Positions 1 through 11,163 of a stretch of DNA of 64,000 bases are shown one piece after another. Numbering within the stretch: the first letter of the stretch is position 1; every line of letters starts with the position of its first letter. The notes beneath the pieces were generated by a model. The model ran no database searches, had not been told where the DNA came from, and saw nothing but the letters and a program-made list of their open reading frames with translations. Origin of the DNA: Oryzias latipes (taxonomy: Eukaryota; Chordata; Actinopteri; Beloniformes; Adrianichthyidae); assembly GCF_002234675.1 (NCBI RefSeq), contig NC_019859.2, forward strand, positions 1,069,740 to 1,133,739, in the 5' to 3' direction. The translations under genes were made by a program, and so were the position numbers.

Positions 1-439
1 AACTTGATGCCTCCTGTTATTTGTAATCTTGCCCCCTCCTATGGGGGTTTTAAATCACCCCCTCACTTCTTTACCTCTTGTTCCTTTCTTTTACTTCCAC
101 TTTATCTACACCAGTCTCCCACTGATTTCCTTCCAGGTCCAAAAAGAAAAGCAATGGTTCAGTTCTGATCTGTCTGTTCAGGACAAACAAAATAAAGTCC
201 TCAGAAACCAGAGCAATTCTAAGATAGAGACCCGGACAAAAAAGACGTATGTGCCCCCAGTAGATGGCCTAAGGCAGAGATCCAGACCAACCTCAGCTTT
301 AAGTGGGACAATCTGTTGAATCTGTGACAAATACAGATATGCTTGAATTAGAGTGGAAATGATTCTGTGAGTACTACATAACCCGTTAAGCCTAATTTTA
401 AAGGTCACACATGAGATCCTGATGCTCACACACCTGCTG

Positions 440-540
440 TGCTTGCTGAACGTCAAAGGTTCATCTTTTGATTTGTCACTCGCCACTGAAGGGCAGGAAG
501 AGGAGTCCTCCCCCAAATCAACGTCCATCTTTGTTCTGTT
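440..540 (-). pseudogene. Decayed exon resembling fish NLR N-terminal repeat, copy 1
   Basis: The minus strand reads SSCPSVASDKSKDEPLTFS followed by a donor-like CAGCAG|GTGTGTGAG at about 441. The pattern C-x-S-(x)n-KS-x-x-P-x-x-F recalls the short repeat exons (SCVSMKSDRS...F) found before the FISNA-NACHT region of fish NLR genes. No NACHT, LRR or B30.2 segment is seen nearby, so this is at most an orphan exon. Family recall, not alignment. Confidence 0.35.
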
Positions 541-1690
541 GTAAAAAAAAAAGAAAGAAGCAGACGTGTCACTGATGAAAATAAAAAGAGATTCTCTGGA
601 GGAGTAGAACCGGTTGGACCAGAAAAACTCCCTCTGTTGTTTTGGAATTTGTTATGGAAAATCATTTAGGGGTTGCTAGGCTCTAAAAGTGAGTTTCTGT
701 AACATGAAACCTTTGTGTTTTCCATACAAGCGTAATAAAAGATGTTTCTTCATCTCCTGATGGTTTTTCTTTTTTCAGTGAGAAGAAAGAACACGTATGT
801 TGAAAACATGAAGCCTTTTTTAAAATGGGAGCTGAGGCCTCGTCAACCTTTGATCCCTGCGTTCACCTGACAGGAGTGATGGAATCTCTCTTGTTGGTCA
901 ATAAAGATAGCAGAGCAATGAAATCGTTTCTGTTCCTTGTCTGATTTCTGGAGTTATCAGATACATAAACAGACAATGTTTTTTCACTGGTCAGATATTT
1001 GTTAATGAGTAATCAGATTAACACAGGAAGATGCACGTCTTGGATTTTATAGCAGCAGCTGTAGAAAGTTTAGTATTGCAGGAATTCAGAGTGAAAACTA
1101 ATTTTTCCATTTGTCCAAACAATAAAAATGTCGGATCACACCAGAGGTTTGAAAAACAACAACAACACTTTTCCCCCTGAGATTCAACAACAGACACATT
1201 TATGCTCAGAAAAGTCTAAACTATACTATGCTGTTGTCAAAAGTAAAAGAAATGTAAATTGTTATATAGAAAAATATAACACTATTCTGCTTAAATAACT
1301 GTAAAAATTTGAAAGCTAGATTTTTTTAAATAACTAAATGGACAAAAAAAAAAAACATAAATGGACGACCTTGGGAGAATTTCAGGCGATTCAGCAGTGT
1401 GTTTACCTGTTAACACCCGATTTTCCCCGTGGATGGTCACCTGTTCAGTGACCTACCTAAGAACCAGGTGTGTGCTCTTTGCGCTGTGCTGTATTTGTCA
1501 CCCCTCCCTCCTCTGTTAGGGGTAGTTTTATACCAGAGTTTTTATGGAAGATCTTGTTTTATTTTTCTAAACGGAGCCTTACGCCAAACTAAAAAAAATC
1601 TGGAAAATAAAGCTTTCTCTACTGCATAAAGTGCATTATTCCAAACAATAAAGGTGAGACTTTAAAGTTCTCACAGTAAGAACCATTAAC
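540..1690. other. Non-coding interval, nothing recognised
   Basis: AT-rich sequence with short A runs. No frame has codon-like or homologous content, and no inverted or tandem repeat stands out. Confidence 0.5.
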
Positions 1691-2140
1691 TGTTTCTAAA
1701 AACTGGACTGAGAGCCCTGCCCCCCTGGCGTTCCCCACAGGAAGTGCCGGACTTCTATAGAAAAACAAACAGCTGTTACTCAGTCGTCCTATTGGTCAGA
1801 ACAACCGTTCTGGATCTGATACCTTTAACATCTTCTTGATAATCCTCATTTTTTAAGATATTTTTTCTGTAGCTCCAGTTATTCCAGTTATAAACTGGCC
1901 TATCAGATGCCTCAGTAAAAGTAGGTGGAGCCTGCTGGCCCACATATTTTGTGTAGGCCGCTTTTGTAGGGGTGTGGTCTTCTAACAACCTCACTCCTGA
2001 TCCTGCGAGTGGTTGCCATAGAAACGCTAACTCAGACATACCCGGACCAATCACTGTTTCCTGACGACGTCTAGTTCCAACATGGGGGTGTCTGTATCGT
2101 TGACTTCATTTGGTTGGAGCAGGAAGTAAACAGTTTTCTA
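1690..2140. repeat. Unclassified interspersed repeat, copy A
   Basis: About 430 bp that recurs three more times in the window (about 25866-26190, 45317-45560, 54037-54795). Shared landmarks in order: CTGGCGTTCC with ACAGGAAGTG, TTGGTCAGA with ACCGTTCTG, TTTAACATCTTCTTGA, CAATAAAAGTGGGCGGAGCC-like, GGGGTGTGGCCTTC, GGTTGCCATAGAAAC, and a C-rich end. The ends of copy D look like short inverted repeats (ACTGGAC / GTCCAG), suggesting a non-autonomous DNA element. Confidence 0.6.
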
Positions 2141-2299
2141 CTGATCACTTCGCTTTGGCTCGTTCCAGTTCTCTAATAGTCAATTGTGAGAAACTGGACC
2201 AAACTTCTCTTTTAGTATTAAAAGGTTGCAGAACAGACAGGTTGTGGAAGTTTAGAATGTGGAAGCCTGAAATGCTCATTTGCACGCATTTAAGCTGTT

Positions 2300-2500
2300 C
2301 ATGGGAAATGGCCGGTTGGACACGCGTTGCTAAGGACGTGGGGAATGTTTTAGAGATTGGAGAGAGCTCAGAGTAGAGCTGCCGCTCCTCCTCTTTGAGA
2401 GGAACCAGTGAGGTGACACGGCATCAGGTAAGAATGTTCCCTGGATGCCTCTCTGGGGAGGTGTTCCAGGCATGTAGGGACACGCTGGAGAGACTGCACC
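2300..2500 (+). mobile_element. LINE 3' fragment, decayed
   Basis: The stretch CTGGATGCCTCTCTGGGGAG, GTGTTCCAGGCATGT and ACACGCTGGAGAGACT matches the end of the LINE ORF seen better preserved at 16604-17215 (GRLPGEVFRAC). Too short and broken to assign a clade. Confidence 0.5.
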
Positions 2501-2599
2501 CCCCCAAAAAACCAACAGAATTGTTCATTCTTAAATCAAACATGTTAGAAAGGCCAGAGGAAAAAATGATGCCAACTGACCGGATGTCCCTGCAGAAGT

Positions 2600-2690
2600 T
2601 CAGATGTTCATCTTTTGACTTGTTACTCGCCACCGATGGACAGGAAGTGATGTGTTCCCTCCTGTCAGCCTCCATCCTCTGCAGCTGTAG
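2600..2690 (-). pseudogene. Decayed exon resembling fish NLR N-terminal repeat, copy 2
   Basis: On the minus strand a segment after an AG (CTGCAG) reads RMEADRREHITSCPSVASNK and then SKDEHLNF, ending near CTGCAG. It is clearly related to the copy near 440-540 (shared CPSVAS-KSKDE-L-F). RMEADR followed by SC-S-KS is typical, from memory, of fish NLR N-terminal exons. A consensus donor at about 8116 (AAAAAG|GTGAGT, minus) and another at about 7569 (GCTGAAG|GTGAGT) might be further exons of the same broken gene, but this cannot be shown. Confidence 0.35.
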
Positions 2691-2827
2691 AGCATCAAGA
2701 GTCACAGATGAGAAGGAAGCAGAGTCCCTGCGACAGGATCAGGGTTTTAAAACGACCACAAGATTTTTCTAAAGATGATCCAAACATGTGCAACCACATT
2801 TCTGTTCATTTTAATAAAAGCCTTTCT

Positions 2828-3598
2828 CAGAGATTATTTAACTTAATGTTAATTTGTTTAAATTAAACTTAATAATAACTATTTCTTTTAAAAGGCTGCT
2901 AGAAGTTGAAGCTGGGGTAACTATGGTGCACTGGGGTTCTGTCCTCTTTCCTTTTTTTACTTCTACCCTTCCTCTCCTCTATTCTTGATCATTATTTATC
3001 ATTTAGTTCTCCATGCCTCTGTTTGGTGCAGTGCGATTCATGTATTGTCCCTCTTTCCCTCTCCCCTCCTGGGGAGTGGGAGTGCTTCCAGACTCCAGTT
3101 GGCTCATCCGTGCTCCAGTTCCTGACCGAGTACCTCGTCTCTGCTCCTGCTCCTACACCTGGCTGTGTTTCCTGTCTCCGGCTCGACTCGCGCCTTTGAC
3201 TGTCCCCACAACCACGGCTGGATGAAGCTCGTCTGCTGGACTTTTATATATGTAGTTGTAGATTTAGATAAGTTAATTCTTCTCTAAGATTTCTGGTAAA
3301 TCGCTTGTCCGTCCTGGGGGAGGATCCCTCCTTCATGTGGACACCCCTGAGGTTTCTTCGTTTTTTCCGGAATCCGGTTTTTTGGGGAGTTTTTCCTTAC
3401 AGAGAAGGGGGGTCTAAGGGCAGGGATGCCAGTATAGCTTAGTCAGTTTGTTAGTTCATTTTAGTATTTTCCTATTGAACTCTTTGTATTCGTGATCCTT
3501 TTGAGTTCATGTTTGACTAAGAAGCCCATCGAGACGACTGTTGATGTGATTTTGGGCTATACAAATAAAATTGAATTGAATTGAATTGAATTGAATTT
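2828..3598 (+). repeat. L2-type LINE 3' tail, copy A, ending in (ATTGA)n
   Basis: A 770-bp non-coding repeat that ends in GGGCTATACAAATAAAATTG and a short GAATT-repeat, the classic 3' end of L2-like fish LINEs. A reverse copy lies at 18695-19415 and a 5' part of it recurs at 34685-34850. Shared landmarks: GGCTGCTAGAAGTTGAAGC, CCTGGGGGAGGATCCCTCC and CTAAGGGCAGGGATGCCAGT. Confidence 0.7.
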
Positions 3599-4431
3599 CT
3601 CTAATAGTAATTATAATAATATTTTTGTTAACAGTTTTGGAATGTAACCTGTGGAAACAACAAGAGGAAAAGGGACTTGAACGTGTTGGTGGAACCTTTG
3701 ACACTCGACTGCTGTTCCAGGAGGATCAGGATGGACCGACCTGCTCCACCGGTGTTGGTACCAAAACTGTTTGAACTGCAATAAGTGTTCGGGGGCCTGA
3801 CACTGATGATGACGTCACACTACGGTAACCCCACTTGGACAAACTACGTAGCGTCCAGATCTGCTCAGCTCTCAATCTTTTCATTTCACGTTTCCTTTTT
3901 TAACCTTAAATTCTTTTCCCTCATAACCAATAATGTCATTTTGGATTTTCAGGAGTCTCCAGCTGGTCCAAACTTCAGCGTCCCGTCTGTTAACAGAGAC
4001 CTCTGCAGGTGAGCAGCTGAAGCACAAAGGTGGATCCAAGTCACTGAGTGGCTCTCCACCGGCTAACACATTAGAGCTGACAGACACTCCTTTATGTCGT
4101 CTTTTTTAGTTACTGCTCCCAGGACCCGTCAGAGGAACAGTCCTGCTAAGAGAGAGGAACAGCAGCGGCTCCAGAAAGATTCATATCATTCATGTGATGG
4201 ACAGCTGTCCAGATGAGGACATTTCTCTGCACACCAACACACGACATCATTTAAGTGTCTTTGAGCAGAAAGTCTTTAATAAAACACAAGAAAAGTTGGA
4301 ACCTAAAAGACAAAACAGCTTCATATGCTTTAAATATGCAGGTACAAACCGGTCATCATGCATCCATAGCCCATCCGAATATTTTGTCTTTTACTTTATT
4401 TAATGTTATTATTACGTATAACATTGTGGTG

Positions 4432-6830
4432 AGGGCAACAGAGGTGATGAGGAGGTGATGGGCAGGTTTGGTGTGAAGGAAAGGAATCTGGAGGGACAGA
4501 TGGTGGTGGACTTTGCGAAGAGGATGGAAATGGCTGCAGTCAACACTTACTTCCAGAAGAGAGAGGAACATAGAGTGACATACAGAAGTGGAGGTAGGAG
4601 TACCCAGGTGGACTACATCCTATGTAGACGAGGTCATTTGAGAGAGGTTAACGACTGCAAAGTGGTGGTAGGAGAGAGTGTAGCCAGACAGCACCGCATG
4701 GTGGTGTGTAAGATGACTCTGGAGGTCAGGAAGAAGAAGAGAGGGAAAACCGCAAGAAGACCAAGTGGTGGAAGCTACAGAATGAAGAAACTTGTGAGGA
4801 ATTTAGGCAGAAGTTGAGGCAGGTCCTGGGTGGTCAGGATGAGCTTCCAGAGGACTGGGAAACTACAGCAGAGATTATCAGGGAAACAGGTAGGAAGGTG
4901 CTAGGTGTGTCATCTGGAAAGAGGAAAGACGGTAAAGAGACTTGGTGGTGGAATGAGGAAGTACAGGAATGCGTCCAGAGGAAGAGGTTGGCTAAAAGGA
5001 AGTGGGATGTAGAAAGGACTGAGGAAGGTAGACAGGAGTACAAGGAAGCGCAGCGTAGAGTGAAGAGAGAGGTGGAAAAGGCCAAACAGAAAGCTTACGA
5101 TGAGCTTTATGACAGGTTAGACACAAAGGAAGGAGAGAAGGACTTGTACAGGCTAGCCAGACAGAGAGACAGAGATGGGAAGGACGTGCAACAGATAAGG
5201 GTGATTAAGGACAGAGATGGAAAGGTGCTAACAACCCAAGAGAGTGTACAGAAAAGATGGAAGGAGTATTTTGAGGAGCTGATGAACGAGGAAAATGACA
5301 GGGAAAGAAGGGAGGAAGATGTGGTTGTTGTGGAGCAGGAAGTAGCAGAGATTGGAAAGGATGAGGTTAGGAAGGCTCTGAAAAGGATGAAGAGCGGAAA
5401 GGCCGATGGTCCTGATGACGTACCTGTGGAGGTATGGAAATGCTTAGGAGAGACAGCAGTGGAATTTCTAACAAGGTTGTTCAATAGGATTCTAGAGAGT
5501 GAGAAGATGCCTGAGGAATGGAGGAGAAGCGTTCTGGTCCCGATCTTTAAGAACAAGGGTGACACGCAGAACTGCAGCAACTATAGAGGAATAAAGTTGA
5601 TGAGCCACACAATGAAGCTGTGGGAAAGAGTAGTGGAAGCCAGGCTTAGGAAGAAGGTGGAGATCTGTGAGCAGCAGTATGGTTTCATGCCCCGTAAGAG
5701 CACCACTGATGCCATTTTTGCTTTGAGAATGTTGATGGAAAAGTACAGAGAAGGTCAGAAGGAGCTGCATTGTGTGTTCGTAGATTTAGAGAAGGCGTAT
5801 GACAGGGTGCCGAGGGAGGAGCTGTGGTACTGTATGAGGTCGTCTGGAGTGGCAGAGAAGTATGTCAGAGTAGTTCAGGACATGTATGAGAGAAGTATGA
5901 CGGTGGTGAGATGTGCTGCAGGTCAGACAGAGGAGTTCAAGGTGGAGGTGGGACTACACCAAGGATCAGCTTTGAGTCCTTTTTTGTTTGCTATGCTGAT
6001 GGACAGGCTGACAGACGAGGTAAGACAGGAATCTCCCTGGACAATGATGTTTGCGGATGACATCGTAATTTGCAGTGAGAGTAGAGAGCAGGTGGAGGAA
6101 CAGCTAGAGAGGTGGAGGTTTGCTCTGGAAAGAAGAGGTATGAAGGTCAGTCGTAGTAAGACAGAATACATGTGTCTGAAGGAGAGGGATCAAGGTAGAA
6201 GCGTTAGGTTACAGGGGACTGAGGTGAAGAAGGTGCAGGAGTTTAAGTACTTGGGGTCAACAGTTCAGTGTGATGGGGAGTGTGGAAAAGAGGTGAAGAG
6301 GCGAGTGCAGGCAGGTTGGAGCGGGTGGAGGAAAGTGTCAGGAGTGTTGTGTGACAGAAGAGTGTCAGCAAGACTCAAAGGAAAGGTGTACAAGACAGTG
6401 GTGAGACCAGCTCTGCTCTATGGGTTAGAGACGGTAGCAGTGAGACAGAGACAAGAGGCTGAGATGGAGGTAGCGGAGATGAAGATGTTGAGGTTCTCCT
6501 TAGGAGTGACCAGGTTAGACAGGATAAGGAACGAGTACATCAGAGGGACGGCTCATGTTGCCTGTGTTAGCGACAAAGTCAGAGAAGCCAGACTGAGATG
6601 GTTTGGACATGTTCAGAGGAGGGATAGTGGATATATTGGTAGAAGGATGTTGGAGATGGAGCTGCCTGGCCGGAGGGCAAGAGGACGGCCAAAGAGGAGA
6701 TACATGGATGTCTTAACAGAGGACATGAAGTTGGCTAATGTTAGGGTAGAAGATGTCCATGATAGAGTGAGGTGGAAAAGGATGATTCGCTGTGGCGACC
6801 CCTGATGGGAAAAGCCGAAAGAGAAAGAAG
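4432..6830 (+). mobile_element. RTE-clade LINE, 5'-truncated, with 21-bp target-site duplication
   Basis: The element runs from within the endonuclease domain to the 3' end. Identical 21-bp direct repeats starting ATTACGTATAACATTG flank it at 4411-4431 and 6831-6851. The plus-strand frame to 4817 carries the end of the APE-like endonuclease (GRFGVKERN, TQVDYILCRR). A single one-base frame change between about 4735 and 4760 separates it from the reverse-transcriptase frame, which is open from about 4755 to 6805. The 3' end after the stop is very short (GAAAAGCCGAAAGAGAAAGA), as is usual for RTE elements. The long repeats and open frame suggest a fairly young insertion. Confidence 0.9.
4814..6805 (+). 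CDS. RTE-type LINE reverse transcriptase, about 660 residues
   Basis: Part of the LINE at 4432-6830. The frame is uninterrupted. Reverse-transcriptase landmarks in order: GKADGPDDVPVEVWK, WRRSVLVPIFKNKGD, NYRGIKLMSHTMKLWERV, QYGFMPRKSTTDAIFALR, VFVDLEKAYDRVPRE, LHQGSALSPFLFAMLMD, catalytic FADDIVI, then KYLGSTV. The protein ends RCGDP. There is no proper ATG start: this region should be the middle of a longer polyprotein whose endonuclease half is upstream in another frame. Upstream of 4814 the same frame reads WKLQNEETCEEFRQK, so the domain begins earlier than the first start-like codon. Host gene status is not suggested. Confidence 0.85.
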   Translation: MRQVLGGQDELPEDWETTAEIIRETGRKVLGVSSGKRKDGKETWWWNEEVQECVQRKRLAKRKWDVERTEEGRQEYKEAQRRVKREVEKAKQKAYDELYDRLDTKEGEKDLYRLARQRDRDGKDVQQIRVIKDRDGKVLTTQESVQKRWKEYFEELMNEENDRERREEDVVVVEQEVAEIGKDEVRKALKRMKSGKADGPDDVPVEVWKCLGETAVEFLTRLFNRILESEKMPEEWRRSVLVPIFKNKGDTQNCSNYRGIKLMSHTMKLWERVVEARLRKKVEICEQQYGFMPRKSTTDAIFALRMLMEKYREGQKELHCVFVDLEKAYDRVPREELWYCMRSSGVAEKYVRVVQDMYERSMTVVRCAAGQTEEFKVEVGLHQGSALSPFLFAMLMDRLTDEVRQESPWTMMFADDIVICSESREQVEEQLERWRFALERRGMKVSRSKTEYMCLKERDQGRSVRLQGTEVKKVQEFKYLGSTVQCDGECGKEVKRRVQAGWSGWRKVSGVLCDRRVSARLKGKVYKTVVRPALLYGLETVAVRQRQEAEMEVAEMKMLRFSLGVTRLDRIRNEYIRGTAHVACVSDKVREARLRWFGHVQRRDSGYIGRRMLEMELPGRRARGRPKRRYMDVLTEDMKLANVRVEDVHDRVRWKRMIRCGDP

Positions 6831-7399
6831 ATTACGTATAACATTGTGGTGGAGGTCACGTGCACGTCGGGTCTGCTGGCAGCGCGTGGGATTGTGGGAT
6901 GCGGCCCTCTGGTCAAAATAGGGTCTAGCGTGGGTGTTTCTTTTTGCCTACGTTTCTTTTCATGTGGCGCTTTTGTTGTTCCACCCTTCGTTAATCCTTC
7001 CTGTTATATTTGTTTCTTTATGTTGCACCATGAGTGAGGGAGGGGGAGAGGGTGATGACCCATGTGTGATGTTCACTGTTGTGTGTGTTCAAAATACCTG
7101 GGCTTGCTCTGCTGGAATGGAGATTTCGCTCTCAGCTTCTCTGTCTGCCTCCTCTTCTCTGATATCGGTCCGAGTCGTGCGCCGTAAGGGAGTGGAACAG
7201 CTCTCCAGCGCAGCCAGTTGATTGACAGCTCAACTGGTTGACAGCTTGGCTCCCCTTTTTGCCGCTACAAGTGACATACCAGCGGGGCGTGACAACATGT
7301 TATGTCGTAATAGTGTATATAGGTGTAGATTCTTCTTGTTAAATGTTATTACTTTTGTATTTTTGCATATTTTAAACACCCTTTCATTCTTTATGCACA

Positions 7400-7495
7400 T
7401 TGATGTTGTTCTTTTTTTCTCTTTTTTTGCACTGAACTGTTGTAGCAATTGAATTTCTACAATGTGGGATCAATAAAGAATATATCAACCTCAAA
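7400..7495 (+). repeat. LINE-like 3' tail
   Basis: TTGAATTTCTACAATGTGGG and ATCAATAAAG followed by AATATATC resembles the short tails that end several fish LINEs. No ORF belongs to it. Weak evidence. Confidence 0.35.
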
Positions 7496-7499
7496 CATT

Positions 7500-10150
7500 A
7501 GATCCTGTTTGGGTCTTTAGACTTTAATCGTATCACCAACCAGTCCACAAGCCAACAGGAAACTCACCTTCAGCAGGTCTGAGCCTTAGTTTCTGTGCTG
7601 CAGCTGCAGGTTCTGGTTCTGGTCTCCCTCTGCTGCTAAAGAAGGAAACTGAGAGTTACCACAAACCCAAACGCATCACAAGTCTGATTAAAAACCAACT
7701 AATAAGTAAGGTGTCAGGTGATGACGGGTCCAGACTCTGACCCCTCCCAGCTTGCTTCCTGTCAGAAACGAGCTCAGACCAGAACTGTTCCTTCTTGGGT
7801 CAGCGGTTCCGCTCAGTCAGAGGAGGCTGAAGGGCCTCCTGAAGGGCCTCCTTTTGGCCCCTCGGCCTCCTCTGTGAAGCCAAAGCGTAAACGCTCCTCT
7901 GCACTGTGAGCTGCGACAGCAAAAGACTGAAAACGGCAACGAAACGGGAGCCTGAACGCACCACGGCGCTTGAGATGAATCAAAACGGAGTCACGCGTTA
8001 GAACCCCGCAGAAACTCAATCCACGCATTCTTGTGTCCGCGTCCCGCACTCTGTCTGCTTTTATATCGACAAACGTCCCGCAGATTGTGGAGCAACAGAT
8101 CAGAAGCAAACTCACCTTTTTCTGGACGGACTTCCTGTGATGATGGTTCACTCTAAACAGTTCAGATTTCAGTGCGACTACTGCGCATGCGTACTGTCTC
8201 AGGTGTGTCAGGTGGGATGTTTTAAAAAATGTGCATTTACATGTTTACCATGGCAAAACAGAACAATATTAGAATGAATTGAAGACATTCAGATAAACTT
8301 TCTCACATATTTACAGCTTAAAGCTTTCTATTGCAGGAAAAAAGAAAACGTTGATTTGTGAAAAGGAGACCAACGTAATAAATGAATAGATGAATAAACA
8401 CGTTTATGCTAAAGTCTGTGTTTTTTCTCCATAGAAGCCAAATGTTTGTTCACATTTTGAGTCAACATGGTGATTTATGAACCGCTGACGTTCCTGCTAC
8501 ATCGTTTCAGTGACATCACAAACCCAGCAGGTGACTAATAGTCTCTGGTTGTTCCTCACATGTGATAACAGGGAACCCAAAGGTCACTGTCACGGCCCCC
8601 ACCCACACCCACAGGGGGACTGGGAGCAGGACCCGCTGGTCACTAACAGAATATTTCATGAGATCAGTTCACAACTTTGAATAACAGTTTTTTCATTTGA
8701 AAGAAACAGAAAACATTTTCTACATCAGAGTACTTTAAGGTACACCTGGTCTGTACGAAAAGTGAGGCACTGGAAGTTTATTTTTATATAATGTCTAAAT
8801 TTTAAAGACTCAAAATGTTCCAATTTAGTCTGAAGTATTGACTTAGTATACTTCCTACTGCGTACGTCTGTAGTATACCTGCAATACTTACATTCAAGTA
8901 TGTTTAAGAGAATACCTCAGGTGTGCTACTTTTTGCCAAAGTCTGTTTTTATTGTCCAGAAATGAAGCCGTTTGAAGCAGGGGGGGCGTTTGTTCATGAG
9001 GGACCGTGATCGTGCCGTAGGGTAGATCTTTTCCACCCCTGTTGTCCTCCCCAGCTGTGGATATTTTCAGCGTGTTGTCTATCACTCGTGAGTCGATAAA
9101 TGTTTGTATTTTTATGGAGAGCTTCTTGTTTTTTTGTGAGGAAAACTTCAAGCCGCATGTCGTCTCTTCAGTGAACCAACAGGAAGTTCCTGAGATGACA
9201 GCAGTTATGAAAGAGGAGCGCTTGCTTTGGTTCAGCGGTCAGGTGGGGAGGCGCAGATCTCCTGTCTGATGGAAAAAAAGACAGCAGAGCCAAAGATCAC
9301 GAGGGAAACTTTTATTTCCTGTCAGGTCAACAGACAAAGGTTAACAATGATGGAAAAACCCCTAAAGAGCTGAGGAGTGACAGAAACATCTGAACAGGTG
9401 GAGCTGCAGGTCATGAAGGTTCTGCAGGCTCTTGAACCTGATTGTCTGCATGTGTCCATGACTCGTTTCCACCTGCTGAGGGTCTGATAACTGATAGTCG
9501 TCACTTTTACAGCAAACATGCAGCTACAGGTGATGAACAGGAAGATCCACACAGACTCTACAGGAAGAACTGAAGGTGTTTCAGAAAAACTCCTCATGTG
9601 AGCGTCAGCATGAACTAACGGAATGTTTCACATCTATAGAATGTCCTGCTGCGCCACACTCTGATTGGTGGTTAAAGAGTGAAAACACTCATGGCAGCAG
9701 ATGCTGATCTCTCATTGGCTCAGGTGTCACTACATCACCAAAGTGTTTGGTCCAAAGAAGCTCCTCAGATATCTGTATTAGCGTAAGCTGCAGACGGCCT
9801 CAGTGTCTGCGCCACAGATGCAGACGGCCTCAGTGTCTGCTCTGATTTCCTTGACAAGCAAACCTCAAGTTTGATGGTTACCCGTTTCCATGGTTACTAA
9901 GTTGGAATGCTCAGCAGTTCTTTATGAAACCATCCTTCTGACATGGATCATCAGGTAAAAACTTTCTGAAACATTTGGACTCAAACGTATCCGGTCCTCT
10001 TTTGATCTGATCCGGATCACAACTGCAGCGTCGTGTTTCTGACTCGTCAAAATCTGGTAAAAATGTCTTCAAAAGATGATTTTTTGGGCATAAATGTTTC
10101 GCGTTACAGCGTTAAACTTTCACCTGATCCTATGAAAACGTCTTCAAAGT
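7500..10150. other. Intergenic interval without a recognised gene
   Basis: Holds two orphan donor-like sites on the minus strand (about 7569 and 8116, both AAG|GTGAGT), a CpG-richer segment at 7800-8120 and a 30-bp duplication of GCAGACGGCCTCAGTGTCTG at 9790-9840. A minus-strand hydrophobic stretch (VESVWIFLFITCSCMFAV) at 9480-9570 could be a lone exon, but has no support. Confidence 0.4.
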
Positions 10151-10153
10151 GCA

Positions 10154-11163
10154 GCGTGTCGTGTGACCGGCGTGTCGTGTGACCGACGTGTCGTGTGACC
10201 GGCGTGTCGTGTGACCGGCGTGTCGTGTGACCGACGTGTCGTGTGACCGGCGTGTCGTGTGACCGACGTGTCGTGTGACCGGCGTGTCGTGTGACCGACG
10301 TGTCGTGTGACCGGCGTGTCGTGTGACCGACGTGTCGTGTGACCGGCGTGTCGTGTGACCGACGTGTCGTGTGACCGGCGTGTCGTGTGACCGGCGTGTC
10401 GTGTGACCGGCGTGTCGTGTGACCGACGTGTCGTGTGACCGGCGTGTCGTGTAACCGGCGTGTCATGTGACCGGCGTGTCGTGTAACCGGCGTGTCATGT
10501 GACCGACGTGTCGTGTGACCGGCGTGTCGTGTGACCGGCGTGTCGTGTGACCGGCGTGTCGTGTGACCGACGTGTCGTGTGACCGGCGTGTCGTGTGACC
10601 GGCGTGTCGTGTGACCGGCGTGTCGTGTGACCGACGTGTCGTGTGACCGACGTGTCGTGTGACCGGCGTGTCGTGTGACCGGCGTGTCGTGTGACCGGCG
10701 TGTCGTGTAACCGGCGTGTCATGTGACCGGCGTGTCGTGTAACCGGCGTGTCATGTGACCGACGTGTCGTGTGACCGGCGTGTCGTGTAACCGGCGTGTC
10801 ATGTGACCGACGTGTCGTGTGACCGGCGTGTCGTGTGACCGACGTGTCGTGTGACCGGCGTGTCGTGTGACCGGCGTGTCGTGTAACCGGCGTGTCATGT
10901 GACCGACGTGTCGTGTGACCGGCGTGTCGTGTGACCGGCGTGTCGTGTAACCGGCGTGTCGTGTGACCGGCGTGTCGTGTGACCGGCGTGTCATGTGACC
11001 GGCGTGTCGTGTGACCGACGTGTCATGTGACCGACGTGTCGTGTGACCGACGTGTCATGTGACCGGCGTGTCGTGTGACCGGCGTGTCGTGTGACCGGCG
11101 TGTCGTGTGACCGGCGTGTCGTGTGACCGGCGTGTCGTGTGACCGGCGTGTCGTGTGACCGGC
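10154..11163. repeat. 16-bp minisatellite, about 63 units, CpG-rich
   Basis: Unit GTGTCGTGTGACCGGC, period 16, about 1010 bp. Variants are few and mostly CpG-type: GACCGA for GACCGG, TCATG for TCGTG, and GTAACC for GTGACC. Because 16 is not a multiple of 3 and the unit has no stop on the minus strand, 16-residue peptide-repeat frames appear; they are not genes. Confidence 0.97.

Noticed and set aside
10154-11163. Regular 16-bp spacing as a CRISPR-like array
   Set aside because: There are no unique spacers, and the host is a vertebrate.
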